Program-made: the position numbers and the translations under genes
Shown here: positions 1-6,569 of the stretch, one piece after another
How the letters are laid out: each line of letters opens with the position of its first letter
Position numbering within the stretch: the stretch's first letter is position 1
Origin: Armatimonadota bacterium
GTDB taxonomy: Bacteria; Armatimonadota; Armatimonadia; Armatimonadales; Armatimonadaceae
Assembly (NCBI GenBank): GCA_030833025.1
Contig: JAURHZ010000044.1
Location: 1-12,259, forward strand
Direction: 5' to 3'
DNA: 12,259 bases
The notes under the pieces: model-generated
The model's database searches: none
Told to the model about the DNA's origin: nothing
Seen by the model: only the letters and a program-made list of their open reading frames with translations

Positions 1-448
1 CACTATGCTGGCTTATGAGAGTGCTTTCGATTTGCGTCGGGTCGTTAGCGCGATCGACATAAAAACGGCGTGTGTCGCCCCAGTCGCCATCGGCATTGTC
101 GTATCGGCCGGCAAATCGCTTGTACTGCACGACAAAGTTGATATCTTCGGTTGACCCCGATTGCTCAAGTTGATTCGTGTTTAGCAACCCGTAGGTCTCA
201 AGATCATTTGCACCATTCATATAAACGAGAACGGTCCACTCTTTCGCAGGTTGGATATCCGGGTCGACGCGCACGGTCCAACCTGGTTGTGCAACTTTTT
301 GACCACCAGCCGTGCTTAGGAGGCGGGCAGATGCAGGTAACTTGTACGTTGTCCCACCGCCACAGCCCGTAAGAATGGCCTCGATGGAAAATGCAAGCGA
401 TGTAAATCCTGCGAGCTTAAGTGCATCACGTCGGTTGATGTGCTTCAT
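1..448 (-). CDS. Clostripain-family (C11) lipoprotein, N-terminal part, truncated by window edge
   Basis: The 3' end of this gene lies outside the window; 149 codons are visible from an ATG at 448-446. The N-terminus starts MKHINRRDALKLAG, a twin-arginine-like motif, followed by a hydrophobic stretch and the lipobox LTGC (residues 26-29). This suggests export, probably by the Tat route, and lipid attachment at Cys29. After a linker, residues around EWTVLVYMNGANDLE match the start of the peptidase C11 (clostripain) domain, whose members usually read WTVLVYM..DNDLE. The catalytic His and Cys would lie beyond the window, so protease activity cannot be confirmed. There is no good Shine-Dalgarno sequence, only a weak AGAG. 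A TATCAT hexamer lies 9 nt upstream of the ATG, which would give a nearly leaderless transcript. The gene is divergent from the sigma-like gene at 553. Confidence 0.8.
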   Translation of the reverse strand, partial: MKHINRRDALKLAGFTSLAFSIEAILTGCGGGTTYKLPASARLLSTAGGQKVAQPGWTVRVDPDIQPAKEWTVLVYMNGANDLETYGLLNTNQLEQSGSTEDINFVVQYKRFAGRYDNADGDWGDTRRFYVDRANDPTQIESTLISQHS

Positions 449-457
449 GTTGTCTCT

Positions 458-463
458 ATGATA
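458..463 (-). promoter_or_regulatory. Putative -10 element of the clostripain-family gene
   Basis: TATCAT (5 of 6 matches to TATAAT) ends 9 nt before the ATG at 448. A poor -35 (GTGAAG) lies 17 nt further upstream. Transcription would begin only a few bases before the start codon. Confidence 0.35.
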
Positions 464-552
464 CGCAACGTAGTTTCTACCTTCACGTAACATCAGATAA
501 ATCTTGTAAATTCGAGCGTTCCGGATTACGACTTTAAAGTAGAGTATTGCCA

Positions 553-1296
553 ATGAATGATGAACAAGCACAACATACGGATGGCACCCAGCGAAGATAC
601 TCACGCCGACCGGAAGTCGAGACAAAAGTACAGAGGTTGCTCACCATGCGACCAGCAGAGAGGGAGCGTGAAGTCCTGATGCTTTGTTCAACAATTGCGC
701 CGGGGCAGCGATACCCTCCAGGTTTGCTAGAAGTGCTGGTTTGGGCGGTTAGGCATGGCTGTCGGCGGGTTTCCAAAGCCCATGATGAGGCCGCAGCACG
801 GATATACGTTGCTGCGGGCATGTTCTTGCGTGCCAAGGTTCGAAAGTTTGCCTACTCCAATGTTGAAGCTGAGAGAATCGTCGAAGAGACGCTGGCATCG
901 ATGATGGAGCATCTCCTCGACGAGGATTCCAAGATTTCATTTTGGGAATGTCAGTTTTTACGGTGCTTGAGCTATCGCTTCGAAACTATCAGTGCTAAGT
1001 CGCAGGTACGACGGAGCATTTCCGATGCATCTTCTCTTGATGCCGATAATGCTAGTGAAGTAACGGATGAGTCCATTTCGGTTGAGGATTTGGCGATGTT
1101 ACGTTCGATTATGGCGGGCTTATCGGAAGACGAGCGCCTTGTCCTTTACCTCAAGTGCGTCGAGCAGCTTCCAGAGGAAAGCTCGGACGCTTCCATCGAT
1201 ACCATCGCGCGCAGACTTGGCCGTACAGGACGAACGGTGCGGAATATATTGACGCGTATTCGTGAGCGACACGTTGAAAGTGAGACTAAACAATGA
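553..1296 (+). CDS. Divergent sigma-70-family (ECF-like) regulator
   Basis: This 247-residue protein resembles a small alternative sigma factor. The central part (about residues 80-153, including KVRKFAYSNVEAERIVEETL) has the pattern of sigma region 2, in which acidic residues precede an L/F-rich helix. The C-terminal part (about 181-240) resembles region 4: a leading helix with LSEDERLVLYLK, then a helix-turn-helix around IDTIARRLGRTGRTVRNIL. The first 75 residues are a basic, unrecognised extension, and region 4 contains an insertion (QLPEESSDAS), so the protein is divergent. A TTG at 547 is also in frame, but ATG 553 is preferred because a GAG lies 8 nt before it. The gene overlaps the next one through ATGA, so the two are probably translationally coupled. 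It may recruit RNA polymerase to the targets of this operon, or it may be a non-sigma DNA-binding regulator. No target promoters can be named. Confidence 0.7.
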   Translation: MNDEQAQHTDGTQRRYSRRPEVETKVQRLLTMRPAEREREVLMLCSTIAPGQRYPPGLLEVLVWAVRHGCRRVSKAHDEAAARIYVAAGMFLRAKVRKFAYSNVEAERIVEETLASMMEHLLDEDSKISFWECQFLRCLSYRFETISAKSQVRRSISDASSLDADNASEVTDESISVEDLAMLRSIMAGLSEDERLVLYLKCVEQLPEESSDASIDTIARRLGRTGRTVRNILTRIRERHVESETKQ

Positions 1297-1802
1297 TTCA
1301 AAACAATGAGCGAAACACAGAACACGTGATTGGGATGCACATATTGACCGAGGTTAGTGAGGCAAAGCTTGACGCGTTAGTGCACAGCTCAACAAGGAAG
1401 GACTTTGATGTATTTCTGACGGGAGCACGTGCTGTCGTTGCATCCCACAAGGCTACTTCCTGGTCTGTTAGTCAATCTACCAAGGACCTCGGAATGGACT
1501 TCAGCGATCTCGGGCGCCAGCTACGACTTCCACAAGAGGTGTTGCAGAAAATCGACATGCGGCTCCTCCATGTCGCCTCGATACCGGAACGGCTATTCGA
1601 CATGCTGGCGGATGCTCTTCTCGTACCCGTTGATTACATCCGTAACTATGTCGCCTTACCTCCGGCCGTACCTGTGGGAATTCGATTTCACGCGGAAAAT
1701 GGCGAACCAGCGGTGGTGTTGGAGACGTTCGAAGCTGCATTGCTGGATGAAGATGATCTCAGTGAAGAAGACCTAAAATTTTGGTTGGGGGATAAATGTT
1801 AG
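1293..1802 (+). CDS. Small protein with XRE-like helical segment; candidate partner or substrate of the downstream protease
   Basis: A 169-residue protein that I do not recognise as a named family. Its start codon overlaps the stop of the sigma-like gene (ATGA), and its own stop overlaps the next start by 7 nt, so it is the middle gene of a coupled trio. Residues about 68-121 (FSDLGRQLRLPQEVLQKID, then a helix ending in VPVDYIRNYV) have the spacing of a degenerate XRE-type helix-turn-helix, in which a short L-rich helix is followed by an LGV/LLVP-like turn. The C-terminal tail is strongly acidic (EAALLDEDDLSEEDLK). There is no membrane segment or signal peptide. In ImmR/ImmA and DdrO/IrrE systems, an XRE repressor is cleaved by the M78 protease encoded beside it; by position this protein could play that part. 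It could equally be an anti-sigma factor for the upstream protein. An internal ATG at 1335 is an alternative start. Confidence 0.6.
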   Translation: MIQNNERNTEHVIGMHILTEVSEAKLDALVHSSTRKDFDVFLTGARAVVASHKATSWSVSQSTKDLGMDFSDLGRQLRLPQEVLQKIDMRLLHVASIPERLFDMLADALLVPVDYIRNYVALPPAVPVGIRFHAENGEPAVVLETFEAALLDEDDLSEEDLKFWLGDKC

Positions 1803-3727
1803 ATGCCGTAAGTGCACATGCGTCGCATGCCCTGAGCCTTATGGAAATGGCATCTGTGTCGCATGCTCGTGATCGAGTTCAGGGCCTTCTGGATTGTTTC
1901 AATCTCAGGATTAAGAATGTAAGTCCTACGAGTTCACTTTTGTTTGGGGCGGATGCTTGTATCGACCCGACATCGCAAACGATTCGGATCAGACGCGACA
2001 TTAATCCTCTCTATCGACGCGAGGTGCTTGCGCACGAGTTAGCCCATGCGATTCTTGGCCATGACCATTTTGGAGAGGTTTTACAAAGCCGGGACTATGT
2101 TTCAGCTTACGGTAGGAATGAACGTATCGAGCGGATGGCCGACAACCTCGCGGCGCAACTACTTGTCACAGACGCCGACATCGAGAATGCGAGAAAGGCG
2201 TGTCAGACGTTTAGCAGTGCCACTGAGCTCCTAGGTGTTTCCAAAGCAACACTCATTCGAAGGCTTACCCAACATCGGTCACCGGTAACAGACCAGCCAA
2301 TGGATCGTCATACGCTGTTGCCACATCAACAGGAAGCCGTAGATTGGGTTGGGGGTGTTTGCATCAATGGTGGGGTAGGCACGGGGAAGACAGAGGTGTT
2401 ACTGGCACGCCTTCTCAGGCTTACTGAAAATGCACCGACTGGTCATTCTCGAATACTGTTTGTCACTTACCTGAGACGCAATATGGTGTACCTCTTCGAG
2501 AGGATGACACGCATTTCACCCCTCATAGCTGAGCGGGTCAACTTTACAACATTTCACGACTATGCAGCTGACATTGTTTTGCGTAACGCTGCGAAGGCCG
2601 GATGCCTAGGAACACCAACCGTTGTCGGCCGGGGAGAGCTGATTGAACTGCTGAGAAAGTCATTTCCTGATGTAGGTGATGACAAGCTTGAGCAAATGTA
2701 CGCTGAATACAGCCAAGGGCTAAGGCACGAAACCGGCAACTGTGAACCTTGGGCAGCCGTGCTTACAGAACAGCTCTATCAACTCAATTACATCCATAAC
2801 GGCTCACTTGGGAAAATTGCATTCAAGCTTATGCAGAGTGACTGCATTTCTAGTGATGAGGCGGATCGTTGGGATGCGATTTTTGTCGATAACTATGAAC
2901 AGCTTACCTACGATGAGTTGAGTGTCTTGCGTCAAGCATCAACTCGAGCGAGATATGGAATATCTGCATCGGGTGGCTACAGCGAATTGCCTTACACATT
3001 TCGGGGCGTATCTGTAGAGTCCGCAGAACAGTGGAAACAGGATTGTGCTCTTACTTGCTTCGATTTCGGATGTCAGGACCGCTTGCGACCGAATCCGAGA
3101 GTTGCTATGCATGGCTGTGATGATGCTGTCAAGTCTGCCATAACAGTACTAAAGGGCATCGTGGACCAATCGACATCGGATGAAAAAGTCATTGTCGCGG
3201 TCCGCCATAACACTTTGATAGCTCGGCTACGAGACGCACTTGCCGGGGAATTTCCTGAGCTTTTTCCATTGGATGAATCGCTAAACGCAACTACTAATGC
3301 GCTTTACGCACGCTTAGATGCAGGCATATCGTTTGATGAATTCCTTGACGACTGGTGGAGGATGTCTCGACATTGTAAAGAAGCAGAGATGAGCCAGTTT
3401 CAGACCGTACTTGCGAACTGCCAAATGTACGCAGAACACTGCAAACGGTCAGAGGCGGTTGGACATCCAACGGTAAGTATGATTTCGTATATGGATTCCA
3501 TCCGGCCACATCATCAGTACCGTGATATTCACTTGCCAGAACGCATTTCGCTCCAAACGCTGCATTCGTTATCTGGAGGTGAAGCCGAGCATGTAGTGGT
3601 GATCACCGATGGCTTGGCGGACTTCGGTTTTGATTTGCAAAGCCTGACGCCTACCGATAAGGCTTTGTTTGAGAATGCTTGCGCACGAGCGAGGAAAACA
3701 CTGACCGTGATTCATTCAACGGCGTGA
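1796..3727 (+). CDS. ImmA/IrrE-type (M78) zinc protease fused to a degenerate UvrD-like SF1 helicase
   Basis: This 643-residue protein has two parts. Residues about 40-160 form an M78 metallopeptidase: the zinc motif HELAH at 80-84, a likely third ligand Glu112 in ERMADNLAAQLL, and the family's closing motif LLGVSKATLIRRL (145-157). Residues about 173-643 resemble an SF1A helicase: Q motif LLPHQQEAV, Walker A GGVGTGKT (192-199), a motif Ia-like VTYLRRNM, a motif Ic-like FTTFHDYA, a motif V-like TLHSLSGGEAEHVVV (588-602) and a motif VI-like ACARARK with Arg631. Walker B is VDNYEQL (364-370): the usual DE is DN, so the catalytic glutamate is missing. The motif III region reads ASGGYSELPYTFRG, without the usual GD..Q. 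Nucleotide may be bound without normal hydrolysis. The start ATG has GGGG about 5 nt upstream and overlaps the previous gene. The fusion suggests that proteolysis is gated by DNA or nucleotide binding (inference). Confidence 0.85.
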   Translation: MLDAVSAHASHALSLMEMASVSHARDRVQGLLDCFNLRIKNVSPTSSLLFGADACIDPTSQTIRIRRDINPLYRREVLAHELAHAILGHDHFGEVLQSRDYVSAYGRNERIERMADNLAAQLLVTDADIENARKACQTFSSATELLGVSKATLIRRLTQHRSPVTDQPMDRHTLLPHQQEAVDWVGGVCINGGVGTGKTEVLLARLLRLTENAPTGHSRILFVTYLRRNMVYLFERMTRISPLIAERVNFTTFHDYAADIVLRNAAKAGCLGTPTVVGRGELIELLRKSFPDVGDDKLEQMYAEYSQGLRHETGNCEPWAAVLTEQLYQLNYIHNGSLGKIAFKLMQSDCISSDEADRWDAIFVDNYEQLTYDELSVLRQASTRARYGISASGGYSELPYTFRGVSVESAEQWKQDCALTCFDFGCQDRLRPNPRVAMHGCDDAVKSAITVLKGIVDQSTSDEKVIVAVRHNTLIARLRDALAGEFPELFPLDESLNATTNALYARLDAGISFDEFLDDWWRMSRHCKEAEMSQFQTVLANCQMYAEHCKRSEAVGHPTVSMISYMDSIRPHHQYRDIHLPERISLQTLHSLSGGEAEHVVVITDGLADFGFDLQSLTPTDKALFENACARARKTLTVIHSTA

Positions 3728-3732
3728 TGCTA

Positions 3733-3754
3733 GCAGTCTGGGTGACCGAACTGC
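3733..3754 (+). terminator. Weak hairpin after the three-gene operon
   Basis: A 9-bp stem (GCAGT..GG pairing with CC..ACTGC) with one mismatch, one wobble and a GTGA loop lies just 3' of the protease-helicase stop codon. Only a short ATTTCC follows, without a real T-tract, so it may be a weak terminator or a processing site. Confidence 0.3.
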
Positions 3755-3777
3755 ATTTCCGATAGTATCGATGTACA

Positions 3778-3783
3778 TACAAT
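3778..3783 (+). promoter_or_regulatory. Putative -10 element of the PilB-like gene
   Basis: TACAAT (5 of 6 matches to TATAAT) lies 19 nt before the ATG at 3803. No convincing -35 is visible. It would place the transcription start within or next to the GGGAGA ribosome binding site at 3787-3792. Confidence 0.3.
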
Positions 3784-3802
3784 TCTGGGAGACGGTAACG
3801 CT

Positions 3803-5056
3803 ATGTCATATGGAGCTGGACAAGGTGGTCAAGGGAGCGGAACAGAGGCCCCTGCAGTCCGTGTAGTCCGTGAAATGGTTGGGGATGCCGTCCGGATGCG
3901 GGCCTCTGACATTCATATAGAACCGCGAAAAGCATCGCTGGAAGTTCGAATGCGCGTAGATGGCGTGATGCAAGTGTGGAAAGAGCTTCCAAAGGACCTG
4001 CAAGACACCGTTGCTAGCCGAATCAAAGTTTTGTCAGACCTGGATATCAACGAGAAACGCCTCCCTCAAGATGGACGTATCGCCTTTAGCGTAGATGGCA
4101 AGGGTTTTGATGTCCGTGTCTCTACGCTTCCAGTACTTTATGGTGAAAAGGTCGTGATGCGACTTTTAGACCGCAGCATGTCGATCCGTGGTCTAAACGA
4201 ACTGGATTTTGTTCGTCACAATGCCGAGACATTCATGGACTTGATTCATCGTCCATTAGGTCTTGTGCTCGTAACGGGGCCGACAGGTTCGGGAAAAACA
4301 ACGACGCTTTACGCTGCCTTAAATGCTCTACGCTCACCTACGGTAAATCTCGTTACCTGTGAGGATCCGGTAGAAATTGATCTCCCTGGAGTTAATCAGA
4401 GTAGTGTGAACGATAGGGTTGGACTTACATTCGCAAGGCAGCTCCGTGCCATTCTCCGTCAGGACCCAGATATCGTCCTTGTTGGTGAAATGCGTGATCC
4501 TGAGACGGCAGAAATTGCCTTCCGTGCGGCAATGACCGGCCATCTTGTGCTTTCGACACTTCACTCAAACGATGCACCTACATCGATCACTCGTCTTCTC
4601 GATATGGGAGTGGCACCGTTCCTGATCGCATCTGGTCTTATTGGTATGGTTGCCCAGCGTCTTGTTAGGCGGCTCTGTCCTAGCTGTCGTCAGCAGGGAC
4701 CAGTTTCTGAAGTAAACGCCAGACTCTTATCTGTGAATGTAGCTGACCGCTTCTGGTATCCAGGAAGTGGATGTTCCGTTTGCGAAGGGACAGGCTTCAA
4801 AGGTCGAATCGGTGTCCATGAAGTTGTTCAGGTAGATGAGAACATGCAGCGCTTAATAATGGACCGAGCACCGAGTTCAGATCTTCGTAAGAGTGCTGTC
4901 GCCGCTGGAATGGTTCCAATCCGTGAGGATGCCCTAACTAAAATGCGTGCCGGGCTCACGACTCCTGATGAAGTTCTGCGACAGGTATACGTAAAGGTGG
5001 AAGACCTCGATACTCCGACCGAGCACGTGGCGGCACTCGAAGCGCCGCCTATCTAA
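3803..5056 (+). CDS. PilB/GspE-type secretion ATPase without N-terminal domain
   Basis: This 417-residue cytoplasmic ATPase belongs to the type IV pilus / type II secretion family, which powers pilin or pseudopilin assembly at the inner membrane. Visible motifs are ASDIHIE (34-40), Walker A GPTGSGKTT (159-167), the acidic box TCEDPVE (185-191), Walker B DPDIVLVGEMRD (221-232), the His box TGHLVLSTLHSND (246-258), and a tetracysteine zinc site CPSC/CSVC (292, 295, 324, 327). The zinc site is typical of the PilB/GspE extension ATPases and absent from PilT retraction ATPases. Family members usually have about 560 residues with an N-terminal MshEN/N1 domain; this one starts directly at the N2 domain after a Gly-rich leader. 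No pilC, pilT or pilin gene is adjacent. GGGAGA at 3787-3792 serves the ATG. It probably energises a pilus or secretion machine encoded elsewhere. Confidence 0.9.
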   Translation: MSYGAGQGGQGSGTEAPAVRVVREMVGDAVRMRASDIHIEPRKASLEVRMRVDGVMQVWKELPKDLQDTVASRIKVLSDLDINEKRLPQDGRIAFSVDGKGFDVRVSTLPVLYGEKVVMRLLDRSMSIRGLNELDFVRHNAETFMDLIHRPLGLVLVTGPTGSGKTTTLYAALNALRSPTVNLVTCEDPVEIDLPGVNQSSVNDRVGLTFARQLRAILRQDPDIVLVGEMRDPETAEIAFRAAMTGHLVLSTLHSNDAPTSITRLLDMGVAPFLIASGLIGMVAQRLVRRLCPSCRQQGPVSEVNARLLSVNVADRFWYPGSGCSVCEGTGFKGRIGVHEVVQVDENMQRLIMDRAPSSDLRKSAVAAGMVPIREDALTKMRAGLTTPDEVLRQVYVKVEDLDTPTEHVAALEAPPI

Positions 5057-5925
5057 CCCAACAGATGCGAGCGTATCGCAGCTTCCCATGAGATTGGCTC
5101 GATATTGGCAAAGTTTGAATACTTATCTGTGTTTAGAACAGAGTAAACTGGTCGCTTTGCCAATTGACGGCCAACTGCCTCACAGCGTGCACTCTGTATT
5201 GGCTCCCAGGCGTCCAAGGTGGTGCTCGTAATAGAACCGGTACCCGATGTCAGCTGTGCAATATACCTCGCCATCTCGTAAGTCGAGCAGCCTCCCGCTT
5301 GTGTGACATGGTAAATGCCAGACGCATTAGCTTGGCAAAACCTTATGGAAGCATCAGCAAGCAGGGGAGTTCCTGTTGGTGTAATCCACTGGTCGGTTAC
5401 AAATGGCATGTTGTAGCCCGACTTGATTCCTGCTGAAATTTTGTCTATGAGATTCGGTCCGTGATGACCGAAAATATAGCCGGTTCGAATCACAACCGCA
5501 TTCGGACAGTTCTGCAGCACTGCAGTCTCACCGTCAAGCTTGCTTTGTCCATAAACCGACTTTGGGCCAGTTGTGTCGGATTCAATCAGAGGCCTGTGGA
5601 TATCTCCAGGATAAACAAAGTCGGTAGAAATATGGACTAGCTTTATTCCTTGCGATGCTGCAACGGTTGCAACATTGGCTGCGCCAATATGGTTGCTTAA
5701 GTAAGCCGCGCTAACATTTGTTTCGGCACCGTCGACATCCGTCCAGGCAGCACAGTTAACAATTGCTTCTGGGGCATCCAATTTACAGCGTTCAAAGAGT
5801 GATTCCATCTGAGTGATATCGACCTCAGGACGAACCCATGAAAGAACGGTATGTCCGAGCGACAATGCTGTTTCAACGACCTGCTGACCAAGCATCCCAC
5901 GTGCACCAGTTACACAAATACGCAT
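5053..5925 (-). CDS. rfbD: dTDP-4-dehydrorhamnose reductase-like SDR protein
   Basis: This 290-residue protein is an extended short-chain dehydrogenase of the RfbD/RmlD type, which reduces dTDP-4-dehydro-L-rhamnose to dTDP-L-rhamnose for surface polysaccharides. Visible motifs are the Rossmann glycine motif TGARGMLG near the N-terminus, NCAAWTDVDGAE, the active-site STDFVY with Thr in place, and YGQSKLDGE with the catalytic Tyr and Lys. The frame stays open to 6078, but the Rossmann strand MRICVTG begins at the ATG at 5925, so the longer starts would add an unlikely 51 residues. An in-frame ATG at 5943 is also possible. Neither has a Shine-Dalgarno sequence. TATTCT ends 6 nt before the chosen ATG, the spacing of a leaderless transcript. 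The stop TAG overlaps the stop of the convergent ATPase gene. No rfbA, B or C is adjacent, so the exact substrate is inferred from the family. Confidence 0.85.
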   Translation of the reverse strand: MRICVTGARGMLGQQVVETALSLGHTVLSWVRPEVDITQMESLFERCKLDAPEAIVNCAAWTDVDGAETNVSAAYLSNHIGAANVATVAASQGIKLVHISTDFVYPGDIHRPLIESDTTGPKSVYGQSKLDGETAVLQNCPNAVVIRTGYIFGHHGPNLIDKISAGIKSGYNMPFVTDQWITPTGTPLLADASIRFCQANASGIYHVTQAGGCSTYEMARYIAQLTSGTGSITSTTLDAWEPIQSARCEAVGRQLAKRPVYSVLNTDKYSNFANIEPISWEAAIRSHLLG

Positions 5926-5931
5926 GGAACA

Positions 5932-5937
5932 AGAATA
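5932..5937 (-). promoter_or_regulatory. Putative leaderless -10 element of rfbD
   Basis: TATTCT (4 of 6 matches to TATAAT) is followed by 6 nt and then the ATG at 5925, with no Shine-Dalgarno sequence between. A second candidate, TATACT at 5959-5954, would fit the alternative ATG at 5943. No clear -35 is seen for either. Confidence 0.3.
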
Positions 5938-6020
5938 CCGCATGTGTAAATCAAGTATATAAACAGGTAGTTCTTCCGGTTTCATCGCATGCCATTTCGA
6001 TTTCCATATTGGAGTCGAAT

Positions 6021-6512
6021 GTGGTTGCCAATGATACAAACGTGGATTACAAAAAGCTTGGCTCATATGCCGTATCAACTCCAGAACCAGCTCCCATCAA
6101 AAAGAGGCGCCGGGGAAGGCCATCTCTGCATGTCTCAGAAGATGCATTTAAGTCATTACTGATTGCATCGCGGGATGGGCTCTACGAATTGCACATTCGC
6201 GGAGTCATCGATGGAACGACTGTACTCGCATTCCGTGAAGTGATGTTTTCAGCCATCGGAAGACAACCCCGAGTGCTGCGTCTCATGTTGGATGAGATTG
6301 ATGACATCTCCGATGTTGGTATCAGCAACCTTGTGACGACTGCCCGAGTGGCTGCAATGATGCAGGTTGGGATAGAAGTTGTTGCTGCTGGACGTGTCCA
6401 TGAGATTTTGTCAACATCCGGACTCTTAGATCTGATTCAGCATCCATCTGTGTCTGTTACGGCACCTGTTCGGAGTTTCGAGGAAGTCGTTCCTCTCCGC
6501 CGTGCAGCGTAA
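6021..6512 (+). CDS. STAS-domain protein with N-terminal AT-hook-like motif
   Basis: This 163-residue protein has two recognisable parts. Residues 27-35 read KKRRRGRPS, a basic stretch with the RGRP core of an AT-hook, a minor-groove DNA-binding motif. Residues about 53-142 match a STAS domain, the fold of anti-sigma-factor antagonists such as SpoIIAA: strand LYELHIRG, strand VLRLMLDEI, then ISDVGISNLVTTARVA where SpoIIAA-type proteins have DSSGL. Neither serine of that DSSG motif is conserved here, so classical phospho-switching is doubtful. The frame is open from 5838, but the preferred start is GTG 6021 because GGAG (6011-6014) lies 6 nt before it; longer starts would overlap rfbD and add unrelated sequence. 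The gene is divergent from rfbD and 45 nt upstream of kdsD. It may be a DNA-bound regulator; its targets are unknown. Confidence 0.75.
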   Translation: MVANDTNVDYKKLGSYAVSTPEPAPIKKRRRGRPSLHVSEDAFKSLLIASRDGLYELHIRGVIDGTTVLAFREVMFSAIGRQPRVLRLMLDEIDDISDVGISNLVTTARVAAMMQVGIEVVAAGRVHEILSTSGLLDLIQHPSVSVTAPVRSFEEVVPLRRAA

Positions 6513-6543
6513 GGAGATTCGTCTACTAATCATTGCCTAAAGG

Positions 6544-6549
6544 TACAAT
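6544..6549 (+). promoter_or_regulatory. Putative leaderless -10 element of kdsD
   Basis: TACAAT (5 of 6 matches to TATAAT) ends 8 nt before ATG 6558 and 5 nt before the in-frame GTG 6555. Transcription would start at or next to the start codon. The -35 is unclear. Confidence 0.4.
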
Positions 6550-6550
6550 A

Positions 6551-6569
6551 GGGGGTGATGGACACCCCC
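6551..6569 (+). promoter_or_regulatory. Perfect 7-bp GC-rich hairpin with the kdsD start codon in its loop
   Basis: GGGGGTG (6551-6557) pairs perfectly with CACCCCC (6563-6569) around the 5-nt loop ATGGA, so the kdsD initiation codon is exposed in, or sequestered by, the loop. If the transcript is leaderless and starts at 6555 or later, the 5' arm would be cut and the hairpin lost; it would then form only on transcripts reading through from upstream. Confidence 0.45.

Noticed and set aside
151..372. 73-codon plus-strand open frame
   Set aside because: It is antisense to the clostripain-family lipoprotein gene and shows no recognisable domain.
791..817. 8-bp inverted repeat CCGCAGCA/TGCTGCGG in the sigma-like gene
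   Set aside because: It lies in the middle of coding sequence over Ala-rich codons and is readily explained by codon composition.
5838..6020. Upstream extension of the STAS protein to ATG 5838
   Set aside because: It overlaps the conserved start of rfbD, adds sequence with no recognisable domain, and a well-spaced GGAG supports GTG 6021 instead.
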